Shown piece by piece: positions 1-11,052 of a DNA stretch of 64,000 bases (positions are counted from its first letter, which is position 1; each line of letters starts with the position of its first letter). The notes beneath the pieces are model-generated. The model worked only from the letters and a program-made list of their open reading frames with translations, did not search any database and had not been told where the DNA came from. The stretch comes from Paraconiothyrium sp. Pb-2020 (taxonomy: Eukaryota > Ascomycota > Dothideomycetes > Pleosporales > Didymosphaeriaceae), in contig JAJUBI010000009.1 of assembly GCA_022419385.1 (NCBI GenBank), positions 1-64,000 of the forward strand, written 5' to 3'. The translations under genes were made by a program, and so were the position numbers.

Positions 1-117
1 CCTAACCCTAACCCTAACCCTAACCTAACCCTAACCCTAACCTAAACCCTACCCTAACCCTAACCCTAACCCTAACCCTAACCCTAACCCTAACCCTAAC
101 CCAACCTAACTAACCTA
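1..117. repeat. Telomere, C-rich strand (CCCTAA)n
   Basis: Tandem CCCTAA units with occasional CCTAA and CCTAAA variants run from base 1 and decay into CCAACCTAACTAACC by about 117. The C-rich strand reading inward from the first base means this is a left chromosome end with TTAGGG repeats. It is the physical end of the assembly, so everything that follows is subtelomeric. Confidence 0.97.
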
Positions 118-698
118 ATAACTTCTCTACTATATAGAAGTTTCTTATATATAGATCTCTTAAGTCCTTATTATATATAATTTAGGGACTTATTATTCTA
201 GTTAAGCTATATAGTATACTTTTTAAATTCTACTATATACTTGGCCGTAGATTATTTCTATATAATAGTTTAAATTTTATATACTATAATATCTATTTTA
301 TTAGCAATTCTAAATATTTACTTAAGATATTTCTTAAAATTAGTATAGTCTTTAATAATATTATACTATATTAGTATAGTTATTAATATATTCTTTGTCT
401 TTATTTTTATAGTCTATTTTAAGATACTTAGTAATATATAGTTAAATCTATTCTCTAGTGTCTTCTTATATATATATAGCTGTAAAAATAACTTTCTTTT
501 AGCTAGTAAGTTTTTTACCTAGTTTATAGAAATATAAGTCTAATTAGAGAATCTAGATATTAGTATAGTTATAATTACTATAGTATAAGTTAGGTTTATA
601 TACTTTACTTTTAGAGTTATCTATAGAAGTAATAGTAACAGTGTCTAAAGCTATAAAAAAGGTAGAAGTTTTTATAATTATATTAAGAATATTTAAAA

Positions 699-906
699 TA
701 TTAAACTCCTAAAGGGTAGCTAGTTCTAAAAGGGTTAAGGTTAGTTCTTAGGTAAAATAACTAAGAGGGGGAAAAAGAAGTCTTATTAATATAAAAGTAT
801 CTTATAAAGTATAATAAGTTAATAAGAAAGCCTAAGTAAATCTAAATAATAAATTAATAAATAGGTTAAATATAAGTATAAAAGCCCTATACTTAAGTTT
901 CTATAT
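699..906 (+). repeat. Outer inverted repeat, left arm
   Basis: This 208-bp segment matches the reverse complement of 8973-9180 with high identity, for example AAAGGGTAGCTAG at 711-723 against CTAGCTACCCTTT at 9158-9170, and an almost unbroken stretch across 810-880. Differences are mostly transitions, as expected after RIP. The two arms enclose the whole LTR element. They could be terminal inverted repeats of an older transposon that the LTR element entered, or two opposed copies of one subtelomeric repeat. Confidence 0.82.
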
Positions 907-1049
907 ACTTAGTCTAAGTAATAGTTAACTATTACTTATATAGTTAATAGTTAACTATTACTTATTAACTATTAGTTATATAACTTCCCTTAGCACCTAG
1001 CAGTATAGTTAAAATATATACTCTACTTTAGGTAAGCTAATAGTAAGCA

Positions 1050-1198
1050 TTATTATAATATAAAATAAGGTCTAAACTTTTACTTAGATTTAGATTCTAA
1101 TACTAGACCTTAAGGTTCTAGAATTTTTTAAGGTCTCTAAAACCCCTAAGGTCTCTAAAATCTCTTACTTATACTAGACCTTATTTTATAATAAATAA
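1050..1198. repeat. Small foldback (hairpin) sequence
   Basis: TATAAAATAAGGTCTA near 1059-1074 is mirrored by TAGACCTTATTTTATA at 1175-1190, with partial pairing further out, giving about 100 bases of loop. In such AT-rich DNA part of this may be chance, but the GC-containing core TAGACCTTATTTTA makes it more than background. It could be a miniature inverted-repeat element or a remnant. Confidence 0.4.
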
Positions 1199-1434
1199 TA
1201 TAAGCTAGTTTATTAGCTAGTCTATAAAACTTAATTAAGCTTATCTTTATTACTAATAACTTAAGTATAATTCTTCTTACTTACCTTACTTAGTTCTACT
1301 ATAATTGTAATAACTAATATCTTTTTATATTATAATATATAAGTAATTATAGTAGCTAATTACTTTTTATTTTCTTTAACCTTCTTTTTATACTTCTTAT
1401 AAGTTTTATCTAAATTTAATTAACTTATAATTAT

Positions 1435-1897
1435 TGTTACGGCTGCTACGCTGTAACAGAATTATAGAAACTAATATAATAATAGTAGCAACTAGTTAGA
1501 TTATAAGAATAAGTATTATAATTATAGGTTAGATACTAAGTATAATATAGACATATAATTAAGGTTATAAAATTAGATTTATAGATCTATAAAATAGAGC
1601 TATAGAGCCTAAATTTATAGAATCTATATATAGAGCCTATAGAGCCTAGGTTAGATAGTAGTATATAGAGATAACAAATTACTACTAGTAATTTCTTATT
1701 ATTAATTTATAATATAGTTTACTATATCTAGTTTTCTTATAGAAGATTATCCTTAAAACTTTAGTAATATATTCTTATTATAGTAATTAATTAATACTTA
1801 CCTATATATAACTTCTATAACTCTATATACTACTTATCTCTTAATAGAACCTTAACTAGGCCGCGGCTTACTACAGTGTTAAGAAGGCCCTATTATA
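1435..1897 (+). repeat. 5' LTR of the chromovirus
   Basis: 463 bp, starting TGTTAC and ending CCCTATTATA. It aligns with 8031-8488 almost end to end, the differences being mainly C/T and G/A. Its first 24 bases keep an unmutated TGTTAC...GTAACA dyad that has become all A/T in the right LTR. Confidence 0.88.
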
Positions 1898-4800
1898 CTT
1901 TAATAATTATATTTTAAGAGTCTCTATAGGTATATACCTAAGTTACTCTTACTAAATAATAGCTTCTATAGTAAACTAACCAATATTATTAAATCTAACA
2001 GACCTAGTCTAGATAAAGGAATAACTTAACCACCTAAATAAAGAAAACTAAAGGTAAAAAAATATCTATAATAAGTTAGTAAAATAAGTAAAAGTTACGT
2101 TAGAGAGAAAGGGAGAAGAGGCTAATAAAATAATAAAAGAATAAATCTAGTAAATAAAACTTAAAATAAAGAGTAGACCCTTAAAACTAGCCAATTTAAA
2201 AAGTTTAATAGAATAAGGACTAAGCTTAGAGGGTTTCTAGCCTCTATATCCCTCTATTTAGATTTAAATTAAGAATACCTTAGAGAAGAAGATTAGAAAG
2301 TGGCTTATATAGTAATTTACTTTATAGGTAAAGTAATAGACTAGTTTTATAGCTACCTTATAGACTAGAGAACAAACTAAATAATAACTAAAAAATAAAA
2401 ACTAACCTTATTTTTATAAGTTATACCTACTTTAAGTAAAAGCTCTAACTAATTTTTAGTAATATTAATATAGAATATATAGCTAAATAAAAACTCTTAA
2501 AGCTTAATAAACTAAAATAGTAGTAGCCTATATATTAGTGTTTAAATAGCTGGCTAATAAGGTCTTAGACTACAGAGAATAAGCTCTAATATAGAAGTTC
2601 TATAAAAACTTAATTAGATATTAGATATAAGATAATTAGAATAGAGAAACTAATAACTCTATCTATAATAATTAAATAAGCTATCTAAGTAGAATAAAAG
2701 TTATTTCTATAGAAATAAGATAATAAAGAAGAAAGTAGATATAGTAAATAGCTAAAACTATAAAATCTATAATAAAGGGATCTAATAGTCTTAGATACTA
2801 ACAAAGAAAAGGGATTAAGTTAAGATAATAAAGAAAAAGTAATATAAAAAGGTACTTACTTTAGCTATAGTAAAAAGGGCTATATTACTAGAAACTACCT
2901 AAATAAAAGCTAGGAAAAGTCTGTAAAAGGTACTAAGAAGAAATTAAAAAAGCTAGAAATTTTAAAAAAACTAAGAAGAAACTAGCTAGTAGTAAGAAAT
3001 ATAAAACTACTTATTAGGCTAAGTATTTCTAGACGTATATATTATATATAAAGATAAAAAAAAACACAGAGTACTAGCCTATAAAAGAAAGGTTAGTAGT
3101 AACTTAAAAAAAATAGTAATTCTATAGCTTAAAAGTAAAATACTTAGATTCTAGAATTTTATAATACTAAAGATTTAGAAAGTAAATCTAATAGTAATAA
3201 AGAAGATAGTAACTTAGATAAATTAGTAATACTCTATTCTAGTTAATTCTAAGGGAGATAAGCCCTTCTTCTTATTACTAGTATAGAAGGTACCTATATC
3301 CCTAGTAAAAGTGTCTATATAGGGGAATTAAATACTTCTAGCCTATAAAACTAACGTACGAGTAGCTAAACTAGTTAAGACTAAAAATATATAATAAATA
3401 ATTAAGGGCTTATACTTCTATTATAAGAATTTATATAGAGAAACTATTTACAAGGTTTATAAAAACTAGAAATCTAGTTTCTATAAAATACAAAGTTTAT
3501 AAGCTTTAATAAATAGGTAGAATAAAATATAGTTCTAGTAAGGGAAATACTAAACAAATAAGAATAGGCCTAGATTACTAATAAAATTAAGTAGGTAGAT
3601 AAAGCTTACACGCCTTAAGTTATAATAAAGTACTAGATTCTAATTAGAGAAGAATGCTTAGATAGACTAATAAACTAATAAAAGGGGATAATCTCTAAAT
3701 ATTAACTAAATACCTAGTATATTATAAGTTATTATAGACATTATATATTATAAACAATTATCTAATATACCTAACTTTAAAGAGAAAATACTGTACCTTT
3801 CTAATATAGGTAATAGATAACCCCTATAAAAGCCTTATTCTAAGAGAAGAAGTATATAGATAGCACCTAGAAAAGAAATATAGGGGATATCTAGTACTAG
3901 CCCTTAGACCCCTTTTATCTATTAAATATATAAAAGGGCAACCTTAGTATAAATACTCTAAAAATAAGTGCCCTTAGTATATAGCTAAGAAAATATAGAT
4001 AAAGTATTAGCTAAAAGGTAAAGAAGCCTTAAGAGGTATATAGGGACTATATATTATAATTTAAGAAGAATACTATAGAAAACTAATTAGAGTAATAATT
4101 AATAGTAGAGTAATACAGAATTTTATCTCTAAGAAATTTACAGAGAATAAAGAACTCTATTACACCTATAAAATAAAGAAAAGAATTCTATTTAATATTA
4201 AAGAACTACTCTTCTAGAAGTAAATCTATATAGAAACTATACTAAGAACCTTTCTATCTAAAGAACTAGTTATTAATAACTTTATTATAAACTTAGCTAA
4301 GATAGATAATTAGTAAGATATAATTCTAGAAATACTATAGCTAAAATAGGTTAACCTAACTATCTACTAGAGAATAAAACAAGTTTAATACCTATATTAG
4401 TTAGTAGTAAATAAGGAACTTACCCTAGAGATACTAGATTAGTACTAGAGGTTTACAGATATCTTTAATAAACTAAAAGAATACCTCCTAGAACATGCTA
4501 AATAGGACTGCAAAATTAGACTAAAGAAAGAAAAATAACCTATATAGGGACTAGTATATAAAATAACTAAATAAGAACTTAAGGTTACTAAATAGTATAT
4601 TAAGAATAACCTTAAATAGAAGTATATTTAGTCTTTTTAGTCTTCTGCTGCTTATAGAGTTACCTTTATAGAAAAGAAGAATAACCTAGAACTATAGTTT
4701 TATATTAACTTTAGAAAAACAAATACTATTATAATTAAGATAGGTACCTATTACTCTTAATCTTAAATCTATAAGACTAACTCTAAGATGCAAAAATCTT

Positions 4801-7200
4801 TACCTACTTAGATATAAAAAATACGTACTACTAAATTAGAATAAAAAAGTAAGAAATAGAAAACCGCCTTTAGAATAAAGTTAGGGTTATTTAAGTATAA
4901 TATTATACCCTTTAGGCTTACTAACACCCTAGCGTCTTTTAGAGATAAATTAACACTATACTCTAAGAATATATTAGTAAGTATACTATAGTATACCTAG
5001 ATAATATCTTAATATACTTAAATAACAAATAAGACTACTAAAAAGTATATAAAGAAAGTACTAAACTATATAAGTAAAGCTAAGCTATATCTAAAGCTTA
5101 AGAAATATAAATTCTATATTACCTAAACTATTTTTCTAGAATTTATAGTAGAACCTAAAAAGCTTAAGATTAAGTAAATAAAGCTCTAGAAGATTTTAAA
5201 TTAAAGAAAACTAGAAAATATTAAGGATATCTAATTCTTTTTAGAATTTTATAACTACTATAGAAAGTTTATTCTAGACTAGATAAAGATAATAGAGCCC
5301 CTTATAAGGCTAATAAAGAAAGAAGTACCCTTTAAATAGATAGATAAATACTAATAAGTAATAGATTAACTTAAAAAAGAATTTACTAAGAAACCTATTT
5401 TATAAATTTTTAATCCCTACTATTCTACTATACTAGAGACAGATATATTAAATTTTGCTATAAAAGTATACTTGCTCTAGTAAGATCTAGAGATAGATAA
5501 AAAGCACCTATATAGCTATTACTTCTAAAAAATATAAAAAGCTAAACTTAACTATAATATCTATAATAAAGAGATATTAGTAATAGTTAAAGTATTTAAA
5601 GAATAGAGAACTTACCTCTAAGAAGTAAAATACAAAACACCAGTCTTTTTAGACTATAAGAACTTAATAGGATTTATAATAAATAAGGCCCTTACACCTT
5701 AGTAAGTAAGGTAGACACAGACCCTATTAATATATAATTTTAAGATTATATATACTTAAGAGATAGAAAACCTTTAGGCAGATATCTTAAGTAGAAGACC
5801 TAACTTATAAGAGAAAGCTAAAGTATTAGAGGGCCCTACTTTAATTTAATAAAGATAGTACTATTATCTATAATATACTAAAGCTAGTAGCAATAATAGA
5901 AACCTAGACTAGTATATAGTATAACTAGATTAAAAAGAAAATAGTAATTAGTAATAAGAATATAAGCTACCTACCTATAGAAATAAAATATAAGAATAAT
6001 TCTATAAGGTCTTTAATAGAATCTTTATTCTACTAAGATTTAATATAAGTTTGTAAGACAATTTTATAAGGCACCGGTATATAACTACTAGAGAATTAAA
6101 TAGATAATAGAATAACTAATAAGGGACTACTACTTTTCTTAAGCCTAATAGATAGTTATAGAAGTCTTACATAACTACGCTAACTACTACTAAAATAAAC
6201 TAAATAGGTATGTACTATATAGATAACTATAACCTATAAAAGTTCTTAACTAACTATAGGGTATAGTTATAATAGACTTTATTACAGGACTACTAAAATC
6301 TAAGGACCTAGATAATAAGGTAGAATATAATAGAATTATAGTTATTATTAATAAAGTAATTAAGTATGCATACTTCTTACTATATAAAGAGGTTAGTAAA
6401 GTAGAGTATATAGCCTTCTACTTTACTTTTATAGTAATAGCACAATATAGAGCTCCGGATAAAATTATTATAAATAGAGATATTTACTTTATATTTAAGT
6501 TCTAGTAAATAGTATTTACCCTTATAGATATTAAGCATAGTATATTAATAGCCTATTATCTATAAATAGATAGGTAGACGAAATAAATAAACTAGATAGT
6601 AAAATAGTTTCTTAGGTATTACCTAAACTATTAATAAAATAACTAGATAGAATTACTCTCTATAGTATAACTAGCCTATAACAGCTTATAATATAGTGCT
6701 ACTAGAGTTTTACTATTCTTTATAAACTATAGATTTAATCTAGTAGCCTACTAAGTACCTAGAACTATAAGGTCTTAGAGTATAGATAGAGAATAATAGG
6801 CTAAGAAAATTATATAAATTTATAGCTAACTCTAGTAAGACGCCATATTCCTATAAAAAAAATAGAAAAATACTATAATTTTAGTATAAGCCTACGCCTA
6901 TACTAGAGAAGGGAGAGAAAGTCTAGCTACTATAAAAAAATATTGCTAGTAAACAACTATTAAATAAACTAGACTACCTAAAAATTAGACTATATAAGGT
7001 TCTAGAATAAATTACTCTAGTTTTATTTAAATTATAACTTCTAAATAGTATAAGATATATCTAGTGTTTATATAGCTCTCTTAGAGAAGACACTATAGAA
7101 TATAAAATCTATAGTTTATAAAGTAGATATATATAGAGAATAGTAAGAAGAGTAGAAAGTAGTAAGTATTAATAAATACTAACTAGTAAATAGTTAGAGT

Positions 7201-7306
7201 TACTATAAGGTTAAATAGCTAGAACGCGATAAGAAGGGAAACCTATAGAATAATACCTAAAAACTAGAAAGTAACCTTAACTACTCTAAGAAGTTAGAAA
7301 AATATT
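7201..7306 (+). pseudogene. Decayed chromodomain at the integrase C-terminus
   Basis: Reading TAC at 7201 in frame and restoring TAG to Trp conceptually gives the chromodomain signature: Y-x-V-K-W, a spacer, an N-T-W-x-x-E block, then a tail with spaced Leu and Tyr. Position after the integrase fits chromoviruses, in which this domain targets insertion to heterochromatin. It carries several stops and is non-functional. Confidence 0.65.
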
Positions 7307-8030
7307 AGCTAAACTAATCTCTTAAAGAAAGCCTAGAGATATTAGACTAAGAGCTAAATTACTTTATAGTAAACTATAAAGATTACTACTATTAGAGAAG
7401 GTATAAATAGTATTTTAAGAGGCTACTTTACTCTTCTTAGAACTATCTTATAAACTAGCGGCTTTTAACTCTACTTCTTTCTAATCTAGCTTAGCCTTAA
7501 AGAACACTAACTATTAATCCTTCTACTTATTAAAAAGTTTCTTCTACTTCTAAAGTTATAATACCTTAGCTTAGGCTATAGCTAGGGTATCTAGAATTAC
7601 TTTTTAAGCCTTTTTAGTCTTAGCTAGTTTAGCTTAAATTTTAGCTTAGAAGTAACTAGTATTATATACTAAGAATAATTAGTTCTAAAGAAGAAATTAT
7701 AACTAACTATATACTTTTAATAATAGACACGCTATTAATATTATAAGAACCTTAAATATTAGAATAAATATAGGCTTTATAAGTAGAACGCCTAGGTATA
7801 TTATATAGTAAAAGTATATAAGGAATTTTAAGCCTATTATAATAAGAATAAGGTATAGCTAGAAATCTATAATAACTTATTTTATTAGTAAGAGCAAGTT
7901 ATTTGTTAGTCTTATAAGAAGGTATAAAGGGCAATAATAAACTACTATATAATAGGGCTTACCCTGCTAATATAGTATAACCCCTATAATAGATAAATCT
8001 TTAGGCTAAAGATATAAAAGGGGGAGATAG

Positions 8031-8488
8031 TATTATAGCTACTATACTATAATAGAATTACAGAAACTAACGTAATAATAGTAGTAACTAGTTAGATTAT
8101 AAGAATAAGTATTTAAATAGGTTATACTAAGTATAATATAGACACGTAATTAAGGTTATATAATTAAATCTGTAAATCTATAGAATAGAGTTATAGAGCC
8201 TAGATCTATAAAATCTATATACAGAGCCTACAGAGCCTAGGTTAGATAGTAGTATATAAAGATAATAGATTACTACTAGTAATTTCTTATTATTAATTTA
8301 TAATATAGTTTACTGCATCTAGTTTCCTTACAGAAGATTACTTTTAAGACTTTAGCAATATATTCTTATTATAGTAATTATTTAATACTTACCTATATAT
8401 AACTTCTATAACCCTATATACTACTTATCTCTTAATAAAATCCTAACTAGGCCGCGGCTTACTACAGTATCGAGAAGGCCCTATTATA
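8031..8488 (+). repeat. 3' LTR of the chromovirus
   Basis: 458 bp matching 1435-1897. It follows the polypurine tract directly and is followed by ATTAT, the same five bases that precede the left LTR. It is more heavily RIP-mutated at its 5' edge than the left copy. Confidence 0.88.
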
Positions 8489-8972
8489 ATTATATAGAAA
8501 TAGCCCTAGTAAATACACTTAGTATACTTTAAACTAGAACTAGGTATAATAAAATATAACTAATTTTTAAAAATATAATTAGTATAGAGATTCTCTATAA
8601 CTATATTAGTAGAAAGAATTTCTTAGTAAAGGTAATATCTTTAAATAGTAGAATTAGCTAGTATACTACTAACTAATAAAAGTAAATAGAGTAAGTAGTA
8701 GCTTATATAAGAATACTTAGTAATAATATATTTAAAGGATAAAATAACTAAAGAAGAGAGGTAATATTAAAATTTAAAATTCTAATATAAAAATATAGAC
8801 CTATTTATATTTAGCCTTAGTATTTATATATAAAACTACTATCTAGTCTCTACTAACTATATAGAGTGCCTATAAAAATTATATAACTACTCTTTAGTAA
8901 GCGCTTTCTAGAGAGTACTTAAAATAAAGTATACTATAAAAAGTACTTACTAGTAAGTACTAACTAAGCTAC

Positions 8973-9180
8973 TATATAGAAATATAAGAATAAAGACCTT
9001 ATACTTATATTTAACCTATTTATTAATTTATTATTTAGATTTACTTAGGCCCCCTTATTAACTTATTATACTTTATAAAATACTTTAATATTAATAAAAC
9101 TTTCTCTTTCCTTTCTTAGTTGTTCTACCTAAGAACTAACCTTAACCCTTTTAAGACTAGCTACCCTTTAGAAGTTTAAT
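8973..9180 (-). repeat. Outer inverted repeat, right arm
   Basis: Reverse-complement partner of 699-906, the same length (208 bp). Its outer end lies about 55 bases before the AT-rich block gives way to ordinary DNA, so the repeat forms the proximal border of the subtelomeric desert. Confidence 0.82.
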
Positions 9181-9345
9181 ATATTCTTATATAAATTAAC
9201 TTTGTATAGCTGGTTGTATAAGGGAGTAATTTTTAATAGGGGCGGGTTAATACATCCGATTAGCGCTTTTCCTTATAAAAAACAAGCTCCTCGTACTAAA
9301 GGCGTTGGGGTGGTAGTGCTTATTAAGTTAGCGTATGCATTACCT

Positions 9346-9429
9346 ACTTGTCCTTAATAGGAAATGCGCAAAGAACCATCTTGCGAGACTTGTCCTTAAC
9401 AGGAAATACGCAAAGAAGCATCTTGCGAG
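9346..9429. repeat. 42-bp tandem duplication at the desert border
   Basis: Two adjacent copies, 9346-9387 and 9388-9429, both beginning ACTTGTCCTTAA and ending CATCTTGCGAG, with three mismatches (T/C, G/A, C/G). It sits between the AT-rich block and the first gene, about 170 bp upstream of that gene's start codon. Confidence 0.9.
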
Positions 9430-9599
9430 CGTTGCACGTCGGCGCTGGAATTTTCTGTTTGATTTTCATGAAACGCAGCTGAAGAAGTATTTAGAAGCAG
9501 AAGAATAGACGAGAGAGTCCGCATCCAACACTTGAGCCTTTACCCCATCTTCAGTGACATTCTAAGCTTCCCTTGCCTATTTCACCAATTCCCCTCACA

Positions 9600-10667
9600 A
9601 TGAACTACTTCAGTCGCCTCACTACCTGCGCGATTATCCTTTCGCAGCTCCTCGGCTGTATGAGCAAGTCAGTTCAACTCGTCGGCCCTTCCATCAACAT
9701 TAGCGGCTCCCAAGACGGCGGCTATCCGCGCGCCATCCAGCTCCGCAATGGGAGCTTACTAGCAACATACTCGCACCCCAGTCAAGGCATTGTAGTTCGC
9801 GCCAGCCACGACAGCGGCGCCACATGGGAGCCTCCTGCCACCGTCCTCGCACCCAGCAGTGACACGGACGAGAATAACCAATTCCTGTTTCAGAAAGTGT
9901 CCGGTGAGGTCTTGTGCGCCTACCGGCGCAACATCCATCAAGACGGCGCGCTCGTGCAGGCAAACCTTGAAGTCAGTCACAGCGGTGACGGCGGCGCACC
10001 GTGGGCGTTCCTGAGCTCAATTGTGAGCCTAACGCCGAATACGACCGACAAGGGCGACTGGGAGCCGTTCCTGTGGCACGACGCGGTCACTAACAAGCTA
10101 GAGGCATACTGGGCGCACGAGATGTGGAACACGCCCGAGAAGAAGAATTCGCAGCAGGACACGGTCAAGAAGGTGTCTCCGGACGGAGGCAAGACGTGGG
10201 GTCCGATCCTATCGATGACGGGCGCGAACAGCGCTGCGCGCGACGGCATGCCCAACATCGCCGCCCTTGATGACAGCGGAAAGAAACTCATGATGGTTTA
10301 CGAGTCAAACCGCGACACGCCACAGTTGAAAATTTGGGCATCAACCTCGTCAGACGGCGGCGCCTCGTGGGGGCATTCGAAGAAGATTTTCGATCCCGAG
10401 GGAAAGTATGCGGGCGGACCTGGCATCGTGAATGCCAACGGGACGATGGTAGTCAGTTTCATGACGAACATGGACGCGCCTGCCATGTCGAAGGACAAGG
10501 ACATGAAGGTAATCACCAGCTCAGATAAGGGGAAAACGTGGAGTGGTGCGACGAAGGTTATGACAAACGGCAGTTGGGGCGGGATTGCCGTGGTGGATGA
10601 CGGTATGCTGGTGGTGGCCGCGCATAACAAGAAAGCGTCTGGACAGAAGATCATTCTGGTGGATTAG
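9600..10667 (+). CDS. Secreted sialidase-fold (Asp-box) glycosidase, GH93/GH33-like
   Basis: A single-exon 355-aa protein. The frame is open further upstream, but the only ATG that yields a signal peptide is at 9600 (hydrophobic stretch at residues 6-20, A at -3). Five Asp-boxes (S-x-D-x-G-x-T/S-W and variants) lie near residues 69, 126, 193, 250 and 307, the spacing of a beta-propeller; SHDSGATW and SSDGGASW are typical. A YPRAIQL segment near residue 42 sits where the first arginine of sialidase-like enzymes is expected. In fungi this fold is shared by GH93 exo-arabinanases and GH33-like sialidases; I favour GH93 or an undefined relative because plant-associated fungi carry many. It is the first intact gene after the telomere and shows no RIP damage. 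Confidence 0.8.
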   Translation: MNYFSRLTTCAIILSQLLGCMSKSVQLVGPSINISGSQDGGYPRAIQLRNGSLLATYSHPSQGIVVRASHDSGATWEPPATVLAPSSDTDENNQFLFQKVSGEVLCAYRRNIHQDGALVQANLEVSHSGDGGAPWAFLSSIVSLTPNTTDKGDWEPFLWHDAVTNKLEAYWAHEMWNTPEKKNSQQDTVKKVSPDGGKTWGPILSMTGANSAARDGMPNIAALDDSGKKLMMVYESNRDTPQLKIWASTSSDGGASWGHSKKIFDPEGKYAGGPGIVNANGTMVVSFMTNMDAPAMSKDKDMKVITSSDKGKTWSGATKVMTNGSWGGIAVVDDGMLVVAAHNKKASGQKIILVD

Positions 10668-11052
10668 CCGACAGATGTGGGGCCACGTGTCATCTATCCA
10701 CACACACAGGCTAGTGTCTAGCGCCGTCTTACAAGCAAGGTTCCACGGAAGTCACCTGCAGTCATTTCAATAGACTTGGGCTTTCACTATGCCAACGCAG
10801 ATGGAAGCACTTACTGGAATAATAGTAAAGGGAAGTCGAGGTTTGTGCTACGATCCAGAGCCAATGCTCATGTAACAAATGGCTCCTGAGACGAGACTGA
10901 CTCAGCCTTGTCGCGTGACCCCCCAGCCGCAGAAGTGACCTGGTATACGTTGCTTCGCACATCCTATAGCTTACGAAATCGCGAAGAATACAGTGCTTTC
11001 AAAACTATATCGTTTTCGTATTCGTAGTCCTCTTCGTGATCATGATAGTAAG
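10668..11052. other. Intergenic, between convergent genes
   Basis: 385 bases between the glycosidase and the BTB gene, which transcribe towards each other. I see no conserved reading frame. Confidence 0.6.

Larger units (their letters stand above)
1435..8488 (+). mobile_element. Dead full-length Ty3/gypsy chromovirus (7.05 kb)
   Basis: A complete but RIP-inactivated LTR retrotransposon. LTRs are 1435-1897 and 8031-8488, flanked by ATTAT at 1430-1434 and 8489-8493 (target duplication). A purine tract AAAAGGGGGAGATAG lies just before the right LTR. Reading through the RIP stops on the + strand gives, in order: a Gag zinc-knuckle-like segment (about 2850-2910), a reverse transcriptase to RNase H junction resembling SFLGFYNYYRKF (about 5225-5280), an integrase core resembling VDRLTKYAYFLP (about 6340-6390) and a GAPDKIISDRD-like integrase segment (about 6450-6510), then a chromodomain (7201-7306). 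RT-RNase H-IN order plus a terminal chromodomain marks the Ty3/gypsy chromovirus group. TGG (Trp) codons have mostly become TAG. No product is expected. Confidence 0.9.
118..9235. repeat. AT-rich, RIP-mutated subtelomeric block
   Basis: About 9 kb made largely of TA, AA and TT steps, with C and G kept almost only in CC, CT, AG and GG contexts; CpA and TpG are nearly absent. That is the footprint of repeat-induced point mutation (C to T at CpA). Stops occur every few codons in every frame and no gene is intact. It holds the decayed LTR element and inverted repeats listed separately. Bases 118-698 contain no further structure I can name. The block ends abruptly near 9235, where ordinary GC content resumes within about 20 bases. 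Confidence 0.93.

Noticed and set aside
118..698. Possible telomere-linked helicase remnant
   Set aside because: A helicase gene is common at this position in fungi, but RIP has erased any motif I could read; not supported.
9573..9599. Longer N-terminus for the glycosidase starting at 9573
   Set aside because: The codon at 9573 is TTG; ATG at 9600 gives a clear signal peptide with A at -3.
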